Positions 21,473-31,757 of a stretch of 64,000 bases of DNA are shown here, piece after piece. Source of the DNA: Suillus spraguei. Lineage: Eukaryota; Basidiomycota; Agaricomycetes; Boletales; Suillaceae. The translations under genes were made by a program, and so were the position numbers. The notes under the pieces were generated by a model. It was not told the DNA's origin. It ran no database searches and saw only the letters and a program-made list of their open reading frames with translations. Location of the stretch: NCBI GenBank assembly GCA_016800925.1, contig JABCPU010000266.1, positions 1 through 64,000 of the forward strand. Reading direction: 5' to 3'. How positions within the stretch are numbered: position 1 is the stretch's first letter; every line of letters starts with the position of its first letter.

Positions 21473-21973
21473 ACTGGTACTTTTACTTTTCCCTCTATGG
21501 TACACACGGTACTTAGGAATAGTCACTACCACTGTCTCTAACGGAATAAAGTCTTTTGCTGAAGTTACTGTCTCTTAAGGATCTCTTTAACACTGCATGC
21601 ACCACTGCTCTTCACCGCTTTCCCATGCTTCACCGCTTGTTTTACTGCCAGTTTCCCACACCTTACCACGGTTTTACCGCACGCACTACCACAGTTTTAC
21701 CACTTGCACTACCGCTTGTCTACTGCTTTCCCACGCTTACCGCTAGTTTTACCGCTAGCTTCCCACGGACCGGAGGTCACTGCTAGCATCTCGCTACCTC
21801 CGACGGCATTCTTGCACCACAGGTTGGGCATTATTAGACTATACTAACTGAGCATTCCTTTTAGGGTCGAATGCTCTTGCTTAGCAAGTGAAGCAGACTA
21901 GACAGAGCGCAAGACTCACATACTAGCTTAGGCTGTGGTTCATCTACAGCCCAGGCTAAATTGTATCTTTACA
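21473..21973. mobile_element. LTR family A variant, first copy
   Basis: It begins CTGGTACTTTTACTTTTCCC and ends TTCATCTACAGCCCAGGCTA then AATTGTATCTTTACA, the family A terminus in the same orientation as 26581-27541. It includes the block TTTAGGGTCGAATGCTCTTG and AAGTGAAGCAGACTAGACAG shared with the other copies. Words such as TTACCGCTAGTTTTACCGC are repeated inside. The same sequence recurs immediately downstream. Confidence 0.7.
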
Positions 21974-24094
21974 CCAGTACTTTTACTTTCTCCCTATGGT
22001 ACACATGGTACTTAGGAATAGTCACTACCACTGTCTCTAATGGAATAAAGTCTTTCGCTGAAGTTACTGTCTCTTAAGAATTGCTTTACTGCTGCATGCA
22101 CCACCGCTTGTTACCGCTTTCCTGCGCTTCACCACTTGCGCTACACTTTCCTGCGCTTCATCACTATGCTTCACCACTTGTTTTACTGCCAGTTTCCCAC
22201 ACCTTACCACAGTTTTACCGCTCGCACTACTGCTTGCCTACCACATTCCCACGCTTACCGCTAGTTTTACCGCTAGTTTCCCAAGGACCAGAGGTCACCA
22301 CTAGCATCTCGCTACCTCCAACGGTATCTTCTCAGATAGATGATCTATAGATAAAGACCTATAAAACCAAATATCTCCACGGTCAGTGATTCAGACAAAT
22401 ACCAATGACTGATAATGTGGTTGTACGTGGGTGGCTGTTTATGTTCCCCAGGCTACGGTCAGCAAATGAGTCAATTTTGTGAGATCAGCAAACTCTTGAA
22501 CAATGACAAAGATTCTCGAAACAACTAAACTTCAAAGAAAAACACAGAAGTCAAACAAACTAAGAAAAAAAAATAACTGGCCAAATCACTCTCTCTGATG
22601 GAATGCAGGTGTTTTGCAACAACTGTGCTACCAGAATTTGTGGGAAGTTACAACAATCACCTTCTCAGACAAGCAGGCAGGATCCCCGGTCAAGACTAGT
22701 CACTACTTCAGAGATCTCTAGCTTACTATTGAACCTGCTGCCAAGGAACTCACTATGAGTATTAAGCAGTTAGCAGGAATGGATGTCCTTGGATTTCAAT
22801 ACCAAGTCCCCTTTCAATAACTAGAGTCTATCAGTCAGTGAAGACCTTAACTCAGTATTGCTACTCAGATGTGCAAGATAGAGTGTTGCTATCAACTTCT
22901 GAAGTCTCTCCCACTAAGCTACTCTGGCCTTAGATGGACTAAAGAGACAACACAAATATCAGAAACACAAGGACACATAGCACCAGCAAACTTTGAAAGA
23001 GAGAGAGAGACCAGTAATCAAAGAAAAAGAAGAAAAGAGAAAGATTCAAAAGAAATAGAAGCAAGGAAACAGACAACAGAGAAAGAAAAACAGAGAGAAA
23101 GATGATGAAAGAAACTAGAAAGAATTTGTCAAAGAAAAAAGATTTGTTGTCTTGCTGGTTGTCAGACACAGTGAGCTCAGGGTCTTGCTGGTTGTTGAGC
23201 ACAGTGAGCTCAAGGTAGTGCTATCTCACAGAGTAGACTTCCAATCTTACTGTTGTTGACAATGTTCTTGACAGTGTACTGATATAGCTGGTCACACTTC
23301 ACTCTCAGTTATATTTCTGAGGGGGAGAAAATCTCTCTTTTATTGACAAAAAGGTGGGTCTTATATAGACAAAATGAATGGCTATGCTACTGTTTTCCCA
23401 CATTTTGTAGGGGTGCTGACCTACCCTATTTATTGAATATTGTCATAGTTGATTTGTAATATGCTCAAGGGTGTGAGAAAAAGTCATGTGGGATATCGAT
23501 GGCTATGCATAAATTTGAGATCAGGTGACTATTAGTGGCTATCCTAGGAGGAATCTCAATTATGTAATATTTGAAGCATAAATCTGCACTTTTTTGTAGA
23601 TGCATAGAAATGACGCGAGTGAATCATAATGTGTTTCATGAGTTTCTCTGCAGGGTAACTCTATGTAATTATTTTGCTGGGGTCACCTGACATCTGTGGG
23701 AATCTTATGAAGTAGTTTCTGTAGCCAAACATACATAAACACACCCATGAAACATGAATTAGAAATAATAAGCAAACTTTTACAAGCAAAAAGAAACTTT
23801 CGATTCTGCGTCATGGATTGATTTCTGAATAGAGGAACACTAAGCTATTATAGTCCTGGTATTATTTGTCAGCTGCAGTAGTGCTTAGTCAGCCATGCAC
23901 CAGACCAGTTTGGTGCGTGTCAACAGCATTCTCACACCACAGGTTGGGCATTATCAAACTATATTAACTTAGCATTCCCTTTAGGGTCGAACATTCTTGC
24001 CTTCACAAGTGAAGCAGACTAGGTAGAGTGCAAGACTCACATACTAGCTTAGGCCGTGGTTCATCTACAGCCCAGGCTAGATTGTATCTTTACA
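21974..24094. mobile_element. LTR family A variant, second copy, split by an insertion
   Basis: Bases 21974-22331 repeat 21473-21807 (GTACTTTTACTTTCTCCC through CTCGCTACCTCCAACGG). The remainder, from CAGCATTCTCACACCACAGG to TTGTATCTTTACA, is found only at 23925-24094. The element is therefore split by about 1.6 kb of foreign sequence. Together with 21473-21973 this is a head-to-tail duplication. The right end abuts the start of Plavaka copy B. Confidence 0.7.
22332..23925 (-). mobile_element. 1.6-kb insertion inside an LTR, itself LTR-like
   Basis: This block separates the two parts of the second family A copy. On the minus strand it begins TGTTGACACGCACCAAACTG at about 23925 and contains CTATATAAGACCCACCTTTT (near 23353) followed by AATAAAAGAGAG, a TATA-box and polyadenylation-like pair typical of LTRs. 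The other boundary near 22330 has no clean CA end, and the flanking GTATC/GCATT similarity is only a weak duplication. A strongly purine-rich tract lies at 22990-23110. No coding region was recognised. Confidence 0.45.
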
Positions 24095-25414
24095 CCATTC
24101 AGTCCTGGATTCTTTCAAGGATCTACCTATGATATTGATGGCGCCCATTCAAGGTTAGTTGTGTCATTGGAAGTTTTACTGCTACTTACTATACCAGCAC
24201 GAGGCCTGACACTGATCCCAGTATTAGGATTGATGTTGGCAGTGTGTCTTGCCCACTGTGCAATGACCACTTTGATTCACATGAAGCAGTTGTGGACCAT
24301 CTTAATTGATCATGTTATCGTCAAAACATGACACTCCCTGCACCCAAAGGATTAAAGCGAATGCCAGAAACTAATGCAAGTGCACAATACCATCCCAGAT
24401 CTGGATACCACTATGTTCTCCCAGAACATCCGCTTCCATGTAATCTGTTTCAAGAGATGCAGGATCATCATCTTCAGCCTGAATGCAATGTAAACCCATG
24501 GTACCCATTTGACAGCCCAGGAGAATGGTCACTTGCGATGTTTTTAGTTGAAAATCTCTCGCAGACTCAGATTGAGCAGTTCCTGAAGTTGGAATGGGTC
24601 TGTCCATGTCAATTCTAGTATCTTGATCTGACTAGCATCTGTTCCATGTCACAGTTCAAGTTGAAGGATGAGTTATTCTATTACTTGGAGCAACTTCCTG
24701 GACATGGACCAAAATGGCAGTGTACTGAGTTGCATCTGAAGGGTTATGAGACTGAGCAGCCAATTCACCTTATCTGGAGAAATGGTTTAGAAGTTGTGAA
24801 GCAGCTTTTTTCCAACCCAGTATACGCAAATCATATGTGCTACAATCCTCACCTTATCCACACTGGACGAGAATGCGAAATCAGAGAGTTCTGGACATCG
24901 GATGATGCATGGAATATACAGGCATGCATTTATTTTCATTCCTAGTTGCATTGCTGATCCTTAAATGTCATAGGACCAACTTCCTGAGGGTGCTACTATC
25001 ATACCAATTATCACTGCTTCAGATAAGACTCCCGTCATGCGACACACTGGTGGACTAGAAATGCACCCATTATTCATGACCATCAGAAATATCCAATCCA
25101 ATGTCTGAATGAAAGCTACATCACACGTGTGGCGATGTGTCACATTTATGCCAATACCAAAGTTCCTCGTCAACTTGGACTATCAGACCCTTCTTCAGAC
25201 ACGCTTGTGGCACAAATGTGTCAACCTTGTCTGCTCAAAACTCAAAATTGCTGCACGCATCGGCAAATTCATGGTCAATCCTTCAGCACATAGACATTTT
25301 TGCTTCACTCCCCTCATCAGCCATATTTCTGATCTTCCTGAACAGCTCATGATTGCATGTGTTTCAAAGAACTCATCTCCCATCACTACAGCCACTCAGA
25401 AGGAGTTTCAGGAC

Positions 25415-26146
25415 TGTCATATACCATACTTCTGATCTCCAATCTGATCAGATCCGATCAATTCTGCTTCCATCCAGTCCACAGATCCAATCTGGACCAC
25501 CCATCCGAACCTTCTTACATATTGACATCTATCACCACTATTAACCCAGTGTCTATCTCCTTTTGGTATCTTTCCTGTGTCTGACATTCCAGCTATGTAT
25601 ATTTCCATCCTGCTTACTGATCCATTGCCTATGCTTCATTTCCAATTCGTGCTTACTGATCTGCTGTGCTTTTACTAATAGACTTCCATTAGACTTTGTA
25701 CATAGCCCTCAGTCCTGGACTCGTTGATTATCCATGCCAGTTACTTACAGTATATAAACCACTTGTGAATTTCCATCTTAGTTCGAATATCATCTTAGAT
25801 TCTGCTCATTCTGTTCCTCTAAACTTGAGTTACTTTTGACTCTAGTCATCTTCTGAGACTGAGGATTGATTCCTATAGTCCACATCTCCGACTCTACCTT
25901 CGGGTAGTCTACCTCCATTAGTCAGTTTCTAGTCAAGGAACTCATTCCGAGACTAGCCTTATACCTCATTCCATTCCTATGTTCTGGATAACCTTTGGAC
26001 GTCCAGATCCGTCACACAACCACCTATGGACCCTCAGACATATATCTTCCCTCTGAAATAAGGGGCAATACTTGGGAAAGGGGCACAGTGTATGAACTGA
26101 GGCCAAAGCCCTTCAGATCTTTTACCCCTTGAGTATGGTCTTAACA
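25415..26146 (+). mobile_element. Solo LTR, family B, inside Plavaka copy B
   Basis: A 732-bp element runs from TGTCATATACCATACTTCTG to GAGTATGGTCTTAACA. It interrupts the transposase after ...QKEFQD. The flanks AGGAC and GGGAT agree at only three of five positions, so the target duplication has decayed or was altered. A TACAGTATATAAACCACTTG box lies near 25745. Its sequence closely follows the copy at 27736-28453. Confidence 0.83.
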
Positions 26147-26580
26147 GGGATGTGATGGCATATCCTCCATGCAATGGAGTCGATACATATGAACTCATCT
26201 GCAAGCTCTGCGATAGAGTCGATCCCTGGGATCTCTACAGCTTCCTTAAAGAGGCAAAGAAGTTGCATTTGAGTGGCATCCACCTACCATTCTGGAGAGA
26301 CTGGAAGCATGCAAATCCAGCTAAGTTTCTCACCTCAGAAATTCTTCACGCCCTGCACAAGTTTTTCTTTGACCACGTCCTAAAGTGGGTCAAGGAAGTC
26401 ATGGGACACAAGCTCAATTTACAATTTCGGAGTCAGCATAAGCGTGTTGGTGTGCATCATTTTGCATCAGGTGTGTTGCATGTCAAGCAAATGACTGGCA
26501 GAGAGCATCGTGATATCCAGCGCACCATAGTATCTACAATGTGGGGAAATGTAAATTCTGTGTTCATTCGTGTGGTCCGT

Positions 26581-27541
26581 TGTGACAAACATATTGGCGC
26601 TAGGCTTAAAACCCTATCTTTTGACACTTGTCTCACATCTATAGGAGTTACCACTTGTCCATGGCCATCTTACCCCTTTAGCACTTCCGGCAGCATCCCA
26701 TGCTTACTGCATACCATACCGATTGCCACACCACATTCCATGTACCAATGTCCTCCCATGTCCTTGCCGCGTCTGCATAGCTCCATTTGGTGCATTGTTT
26801 GTTTTATGTTCGTTATCACTGATTCCATGGCAAGTCTTATTACATGTCACCTTGTGCCACAGCCGCCTCGCGCTATGTTTACATATGGCGGTTACTGTAC
26901 TTGAGCGCTACTGATCTCGCCTAGAGCATTCCGAATACATATGATTTAGGATATAAGCACCACGTACCCCACACAATACAGTACCTGATTTTACCCCATC
27001 GCACATACTATAGGTCAAGATTAGTGTCTAGCTCTGGAACCACCCAGTAGTAGACTTAGTCTTTAAAGTTCATTACCGCTCGTTAATCAATCTCGCTCTT
27101 TCACCTTTACTGCTGGCATACTGCTGGACTCTTGATTGCTATTTTTACTGAACTTCTCACGCACCACTACTTTACCACTGAAAGTACCATGGCCTTCTTT
27201 ACTGTTTCTTTGCACCCCTCACAACTTTAACCGCTGATATTGTCACTCATCACCGCTCGCTTGACGCTACTGTTACTGACTTTGTTTCAACGACGCTAGT
27301 ACTGCTACTTACTACGCTAGTTCCAGCAGCATCACCACTGACCGCGGCAACTTACCGTGACTACGACACTACATTCGCACATTGGTTCGACTCAAACTTG
27401 ACCATACAAACAGGCATCCCCCTTTAGGGTCGAACGCTCTTGCCTTGCAAGTGAAGCAGACTAGATGGAGCGCAAGACCACACATACTACATAACTTAGG
27501 AGGTAGTTTATCTACAGCCCAGGTTAGGTTGTATCTTTACA
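26581..27541. mobile_element. Solo LTR, family A, inside Plavaka copy B
   Basis: A 961-bp element runs from TGTGACAAACATATTGGCGC to AGGTTGTATCTTTACA, opposite in orientation to the 17014 copy. It splits the transposase between VNSVFIRVV and the continuing HAMIDFIYLTQNLVHTE. The flanking four bases are CCGT and CCAT, a target duplication with one change, and removing the element restores the reading frame across the junction. The open frame that continues from the transposase into this LTR is an artefact. Confidence 0.85.
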
Positions 27542-27735
27542 CCATGCAATGATTGATTTCATTTACCTCACACAAAATCTGGTTCATACTGAAACATTGA
27601 TCATGGACATGTCAACTGCACTCTCCAACTTTCACAACCATAAGCAAGCCATCCTTGATGCAGAGGCACGACGAGGAAAGGGTGGAGCTAAGGAGACTTT
27701 TTCATCCCCAAATTAGAGCTATGCAAGCTTCACCC

Positions 27736-28453
27736 TGTCATATACCATACTTCTAATCCACATCCGACACATCCGATCAGATTGATCGATTCCATTTCAT
27801 CCATCACAGTCCTTCCGGACCACCATCGAAGTGTCACTTCTTGCACTTAACTCCTTGTGTATATCTGCTCTATCTCTTTCGTCATTCTCTGTTTCGTATT
27901 CAGCTTTATATTTCTGTCCTGCGTCACTGATCCTTACCTGTGTTATTTCGATTATGTTACTGATCTGTGCACATTAACTAATAGACTTCTGTTACTTTGT
28001 ACATAGCCTAGTCCGGACTTGTTGATTATCCGTCTTAGATACTTACAGTATATAACCACTTGTAGATCTCCATAGAACCTTAGTTCGAATATCATCTAGA
28101 TTCTCTCATTCTGCTTCCTCTGACTTAAGCACTTTCTGCTCTAAGTCATCTTCCAGACTTGGGATTGATTCCTATAGTCTATATCTCCAACTCTATCTTC
28201 GGATAGTCTATCTCTGTTAGTTTCTAGTTAGGACTCATTCGAAGCTAGTCTTAATTTCGTTCTATTCTTACGTTCCGGATAACCTTCGACGTATCATATC
28301 CGATACCTTCAGACATCCGATCTGTCACGCAACTCTTTCCAGATCTTCGACGTATAACTTCTCCCTGAAATAAGGGTGTTACTCAGGAAAGGGCACAGTG
28401 CACGAACTGAGGCAAAGCCCTTCGGATCTCTTACCTTGAGTATGGTCTTAACA
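27736..28453 (+). mobile_element. Solo LTR, family B, with perfect CACCC duplication
   Basis: A 718-bp element runs from TGTCATATACCATACTTCTA to GAGTATGGTCTTAACA and is flanked by CACCC at 27731-27735 and again at 28454-28458. It lies in the transposase just before the QYSADVSEHLL segment. It carries ACAGTATATAACCACTTGTA near 28046, the expected TATA position. This is the clearest solo LTR of the window. Confidence 0.92.
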
Positions 28454-29584
28454 CACCCGTGCAATCCCACATGTCAGCTCCCTCATTCAATACTCAGCAG
28501 ATGTTTCTGAACATCTCCTCATCACCCACTGCAAACATCCTTTCGAGAAGACCAGTCGACAGAGGGATTTCATTCAACAAATCACACAGATCCTTGATCG
28601 AGAGGAGACAATCCGTCTCTTTGAGCTATACACTCTACTGGCTTCCTCGCCAGTGTCAGCCTCTGATTGCACCAGCAATGACCCACTTATTAATGTAGTT
28701 TTCGCAGAAGATGACAAAGTCGCTGGACCAGAAGTAGACCCAGCATTAGCTTGGATTTCTTGGGTGAATCCAGATGCTCAATGAGCCTACATGCCCCACG
28801 CCCAGTACGCAATCATTTCTTGAAAGGAATTGTGTCTGATGATGCAAAATTTCCTTCAATGTTACCATCAACCCATCGCAAACGCTTGCTATTACTGAGG
28901 TTCAAATGCTGTACGACCTTGTTGACTTCTCGCAGGCTCTCTACCACTACCTCACTATCAACAACCACGAGATCTTGATGTGCAGAGCAGCCAGATACTC
29001 TTGAATGCTTGGTTCAAGTTTTGTATCCAGCTACATTCAGCTTTCCATGAATGCACCATCATGCCTGGTCAACTGTTGCAGGCTGAACCCCCCTCCAGCG
29101 AGTTTTCCTATGGCCGCTGTGATACCATTCTCATTCAAAACAATGGGAGTAATGGTGCGTTTATTCTTAAATCTTTCTGGATATATTAACCTTAGGTTCA
29201 TTTCACAGCTCCTTGTGCAGTTCAAGTCCGAGCTGTGTTTCAGCGACCGCACTGCCCATTGAAGCACCTGCGCTTGATCAGGTGCTTGTGTATGTTTAAC
29301 ACTTCAATGTGGTTGAAGACAAGCCTGAGCCTATGACAGGGATGTGGAGACTCACCTGTTCATTCCTTCATGATGTCTTGCAGCCACAGTCTAGAACGCA
29401 ACGTAGTTCTATAATTCCTCTTACCTACATTACTCACGGAGTGGAACTGATCCCGGTGTATGACACCTTGTTACCCAAGGAGGTTAACTCGAGCAATTCA
29501 TTGGAAATTTTTAACGAGTATTTTCTCAACAATTTCGCCGACAAAGAACTATACCATACACTAGCAGTAGCATTTGGTGTCTAG

Positions 29585-29928
29585 GTAGATCACATCTTCT
29601 CATATCTTTTAGTTCGTTATATCTTGCGTGCAATAAAACGATCTTTGGCCATTGCAAACACTTATGTGTCCCATCCGCATCTCCACCAATCAGAGCTCAG
29701 AATCAGCAGGTCGTAAGAGGTCGTAATAGCTTCAAACTCAAATATTGTTAAGCGTTCATTTCACAGTTTTGCAGATGACTGGTAAGGGTCCTCGGGTATG
29801 GATAGACCGAACGATTATGTGAAAACGGAGGCACAAGGAAGTGGCGTTGCAACTGACAAGGTAAAATAGAATGGAGAGAAAAAGTTGAATGAGTGACGGT
29901 ATGAATGACGAGAGTTGCATAGCATGTA
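29585..29928. other. Intergenic, nothing recognised
   Basis: Sequence between the Plavaka stop and the Tc1/mariner-like element. There is a short direct repeat GGTCGTAAGAGGTCGTAATA at 29708. No gene. Confidence 0.5.
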
Positions 29929-30406
29929 AGGTATGGCTCATGCACTTTCCGCTAACGTGTGATGGCATGTGACACGATGTGACTAGCTGTGACCCGAAAC
30001 ACTAGTACTAGTATTGTGTAGCGTATGAGTTGTAATAGTCAGAGCCCAGCGTTCTCGAGTTCCCACAGAATGGAATTGGGGAGGACTCGATGTCCTTTCG
30101 CTTGGCATGGCCCCAACACTGTTCAATGAAATTCAGCTCGCAGTAAAATTTCGGAACAGAAATCCCGCGCACTTCACAGGCCATTTCCCACGCAACAACA
30201 AGGCTCATAACATTCATTTTCTTAATGGCACTTTAATTTTCATTTTTTTCAGAAATCCAGCCGCGTAGCGTTGTGCGCAGTGTAAATACAAAGAACCCTA
30301 CGCGATTTCTTTTTGCAAAATAGGTTTTTTACAATTGCCATTAACATTTCAAACAAAAGTAACGCTTTGTCACGTTTCGTTAGCGGAAAGTGCGTGAGCC
30401 ATACCT
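29929..30406. mobile_element. Deleted Tc1/mariner-like element with TA duplication
   Basis: The terminal inverted repeats are AGGTATGGCTCATGCACTTT + CCGCTAACG at 29929-29957 and the reverse complement at 30378-30406, differing at one base. Each is flanked by TA (29927-29928, 30407-30408), the standard Tc1/mariner target. The interior is only about 420 bp and keeps a piece of a DDE transposase on the minus strand, so this is an internally deleted copy. Confidence 0.82.
30080..30217 (-). pseudogene. IS630/Tc1-type DDE transposase C-terminal remnant
   Basis: A minus-strand frame reads CEVRGISVPKFYCELNFIEQ followed by CWGHAKRKDIES. The CELNFIExxWGxAK motif marks the third acidic catalytic residue region of DDE_3-type transposases. 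About 45 residues are recognisable; the DDE residues upstream and the C-terminus are lost. It lies inside the TA-flanked inverted repeats of 29929-30406, which it presumably once served. Confidence 0.7.
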
Positions 30407-30408
30407 TA

Positions 30409-31247
30409 GCATGTGGTCGATCTCCAATGTTCTTGGTTTGAAGCCGTGGTCCGGGCGTAGAGGATATACGATCCTTACATTTGTTTCTATCCCTACACCA
30501 TGTGTCGTCGACCACTCAAATTCAACCTTTCTTCTCCTGGGCCCCAATATATGTGGTTAAGCAACAGCCTGATGGTAGTGTCAACCGAATATGCCTGCCA
30601 TTGAGGCTGGAGTAGACCCCTAGGCGCCAGAGTAGCAATCAGCTACTCAGCGTCCTTCGGGCTTTGTCGTAGCGAGTGCTCTTCACCCCTTCTTGCCTCG
30701 CTCGCGGCACGCAGGCACACAGTTGCGGGTACGCTGCTCCAAGGCTCTTCAAACGATCTCTCTGCAGTTTCAGATGCTGAACTTGATAGATTGATACGGA
30801 ATTCTATCAACAGTTTCCATTTTTTGAGCAACGGATATGTGTTGTGTGATGGCTATATTTTGCAACTTGGCTGCCGCATCCCTCGCGAAGTATCATGTCT
30901 GCGAGTTGTTGGTCCGTCTCCTGCGACATTCGAGAATTAGCATCTGAAAACGTCGGAATTACTTCCGTTTGAAAATTAGCAAAACCCTTGATTGAAATTG
31001 CCGAAAATTTTGTCCGCCTAGCGCCCTTTATACTGCTCAGACACTGCTCCTGTTCGCTGTCCGAGTCACTTGACACATTCGCATCGCCTTTTATGTTAAA
31101 ACCTGGGCATGGGAACCAGACGGAACAATGAGTCGTGCGTACCGGAAGGATTCGCCACTTCAACAGATAAAATATGGAATTGAAAGCACATACTACTAGC
31201 CCAGAGGTCCCAAATTCCAAGATTCCAAGAAAACCGAATGAAGTATA
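30409..31247. other. Boundary region, no supportable gene
   Basis: The change from transposon-rich to gene-rich sequence happens here. A minus-strand frame of 149 codons (30807-31256) has an ordinary-looking Ser/Glu-containing text but no domain or splice context that I recognise. Nothing firm. Confidence 0.4.
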
Positions 31248-31628
31248 ATGCGCCATTACTTACTACATAATTTGACGAAGACCGCTTCTGGGGCATCCCC
31301 ATCCCACCATCGAGTATGCTTTGAAGCTGGCCACTACATAAATTTGGCGGTAAGGAGTGCTGCGCACCATGATAGAGAAGAGCTGATGAAGTATGCCCGC
31401 AAGTCCTACGCACTGGCGGCATCAGCACCCTCAGACTGCAAGGCTCAAGCTATAGAACTACGCATTCAGGGTTACTTGGCCATAATTGCGTCATGAAATC
31501 TAGATATTAACCACATAACATTCCATGACCCGCCACCTTTGGATTCACCGATTGCACTAGAGCAGGATGCTCACTGCGGTCACGATCATGAACAACTTAA
31601 AGTTGTTGATTTGGAAGAGGTTGATTAG
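31248..31628 (+). pseudogene. Small unidentified gene with in-frame stop
   Basis: A protein-like frame from ATG 31248 reads GHYINLAVRSAAHHDREELM and KYARKSYALAASAPSDCKAQ, AIELRIQGYLAIIAS, meets TGA at 31494-31496, and then continues in the same frame with NLDINHITFHDPPPLDSPIA and LEQDAHCGHDHEQLKVVDLE to a TAG at 31626-31628. Both parts look like real protein. The stop could be a mutation, a base-call error or a readthrough site; no intron boundaries fit around it. The family is unknown. It lies 130 bp upstream of the phosphatase gene on the same strand. Confidence 0.4.
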
Positions 31629-31757
31629 CTGACTAATACCAAACGACATATGTACGTTCGCCAAACACAGCCACTGTTCTCGGAATAACCTGTCGTCCAT
31701 GTACTTGAACCCGTCCCTTCAACTACACCAAAGTCCATTAACGACCCACTTTTTATA

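Larger units (their letters stand above)
24190..29584 (+). pseudogene. Plavaka-type DDE transposase, copy B, interrupted by three solo LTRs
   Basis: Once the LTRs at 25415, 26581 and 27736 are skipped, one long transposase can be read. Near 24250 there is a zinc finger, CPLCNDHFDSHEAVVDH. Then come NPWYPFDSPGEWSLAMFLVE (24490), a likely intron at about 24598-24651, YYLEQLPGHGPKWQCTELHL, TSDDAWNIQ, LPEGATIIPIITASDKTPVM (24975), FCFTPLISHISDLPEQLMIA, KKLHLSGIHLPFWRDWKHAN (26265), GVLHVKQMTGREHRDIQRTI, QYSADVSEHLLITHCKHPFE (28480) and, at the end, EIFNEYFLNNFADKELYHTL (29500) with a stop near 29582. The order matches copy A and the Plavaka family. Besides the LTRs there are point stops, for example at 24327, and frame changes after 28780. 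Confidence 0.83.

Noticed and set aside
22939..23202. Leu/Phe/Ser-rich minus-strand ORF resembling a membrane protein
   Set aside because: It is the complement of a purine-rich low-complexity tract, so apparent hydrophobicity is a composition effect.
26581..26904. Continuation of the transposase open frame into 26581-26904
   Set aside because: The frame runs on by chance into a solo LTR; the real continuation of the protein resumes after 27541.
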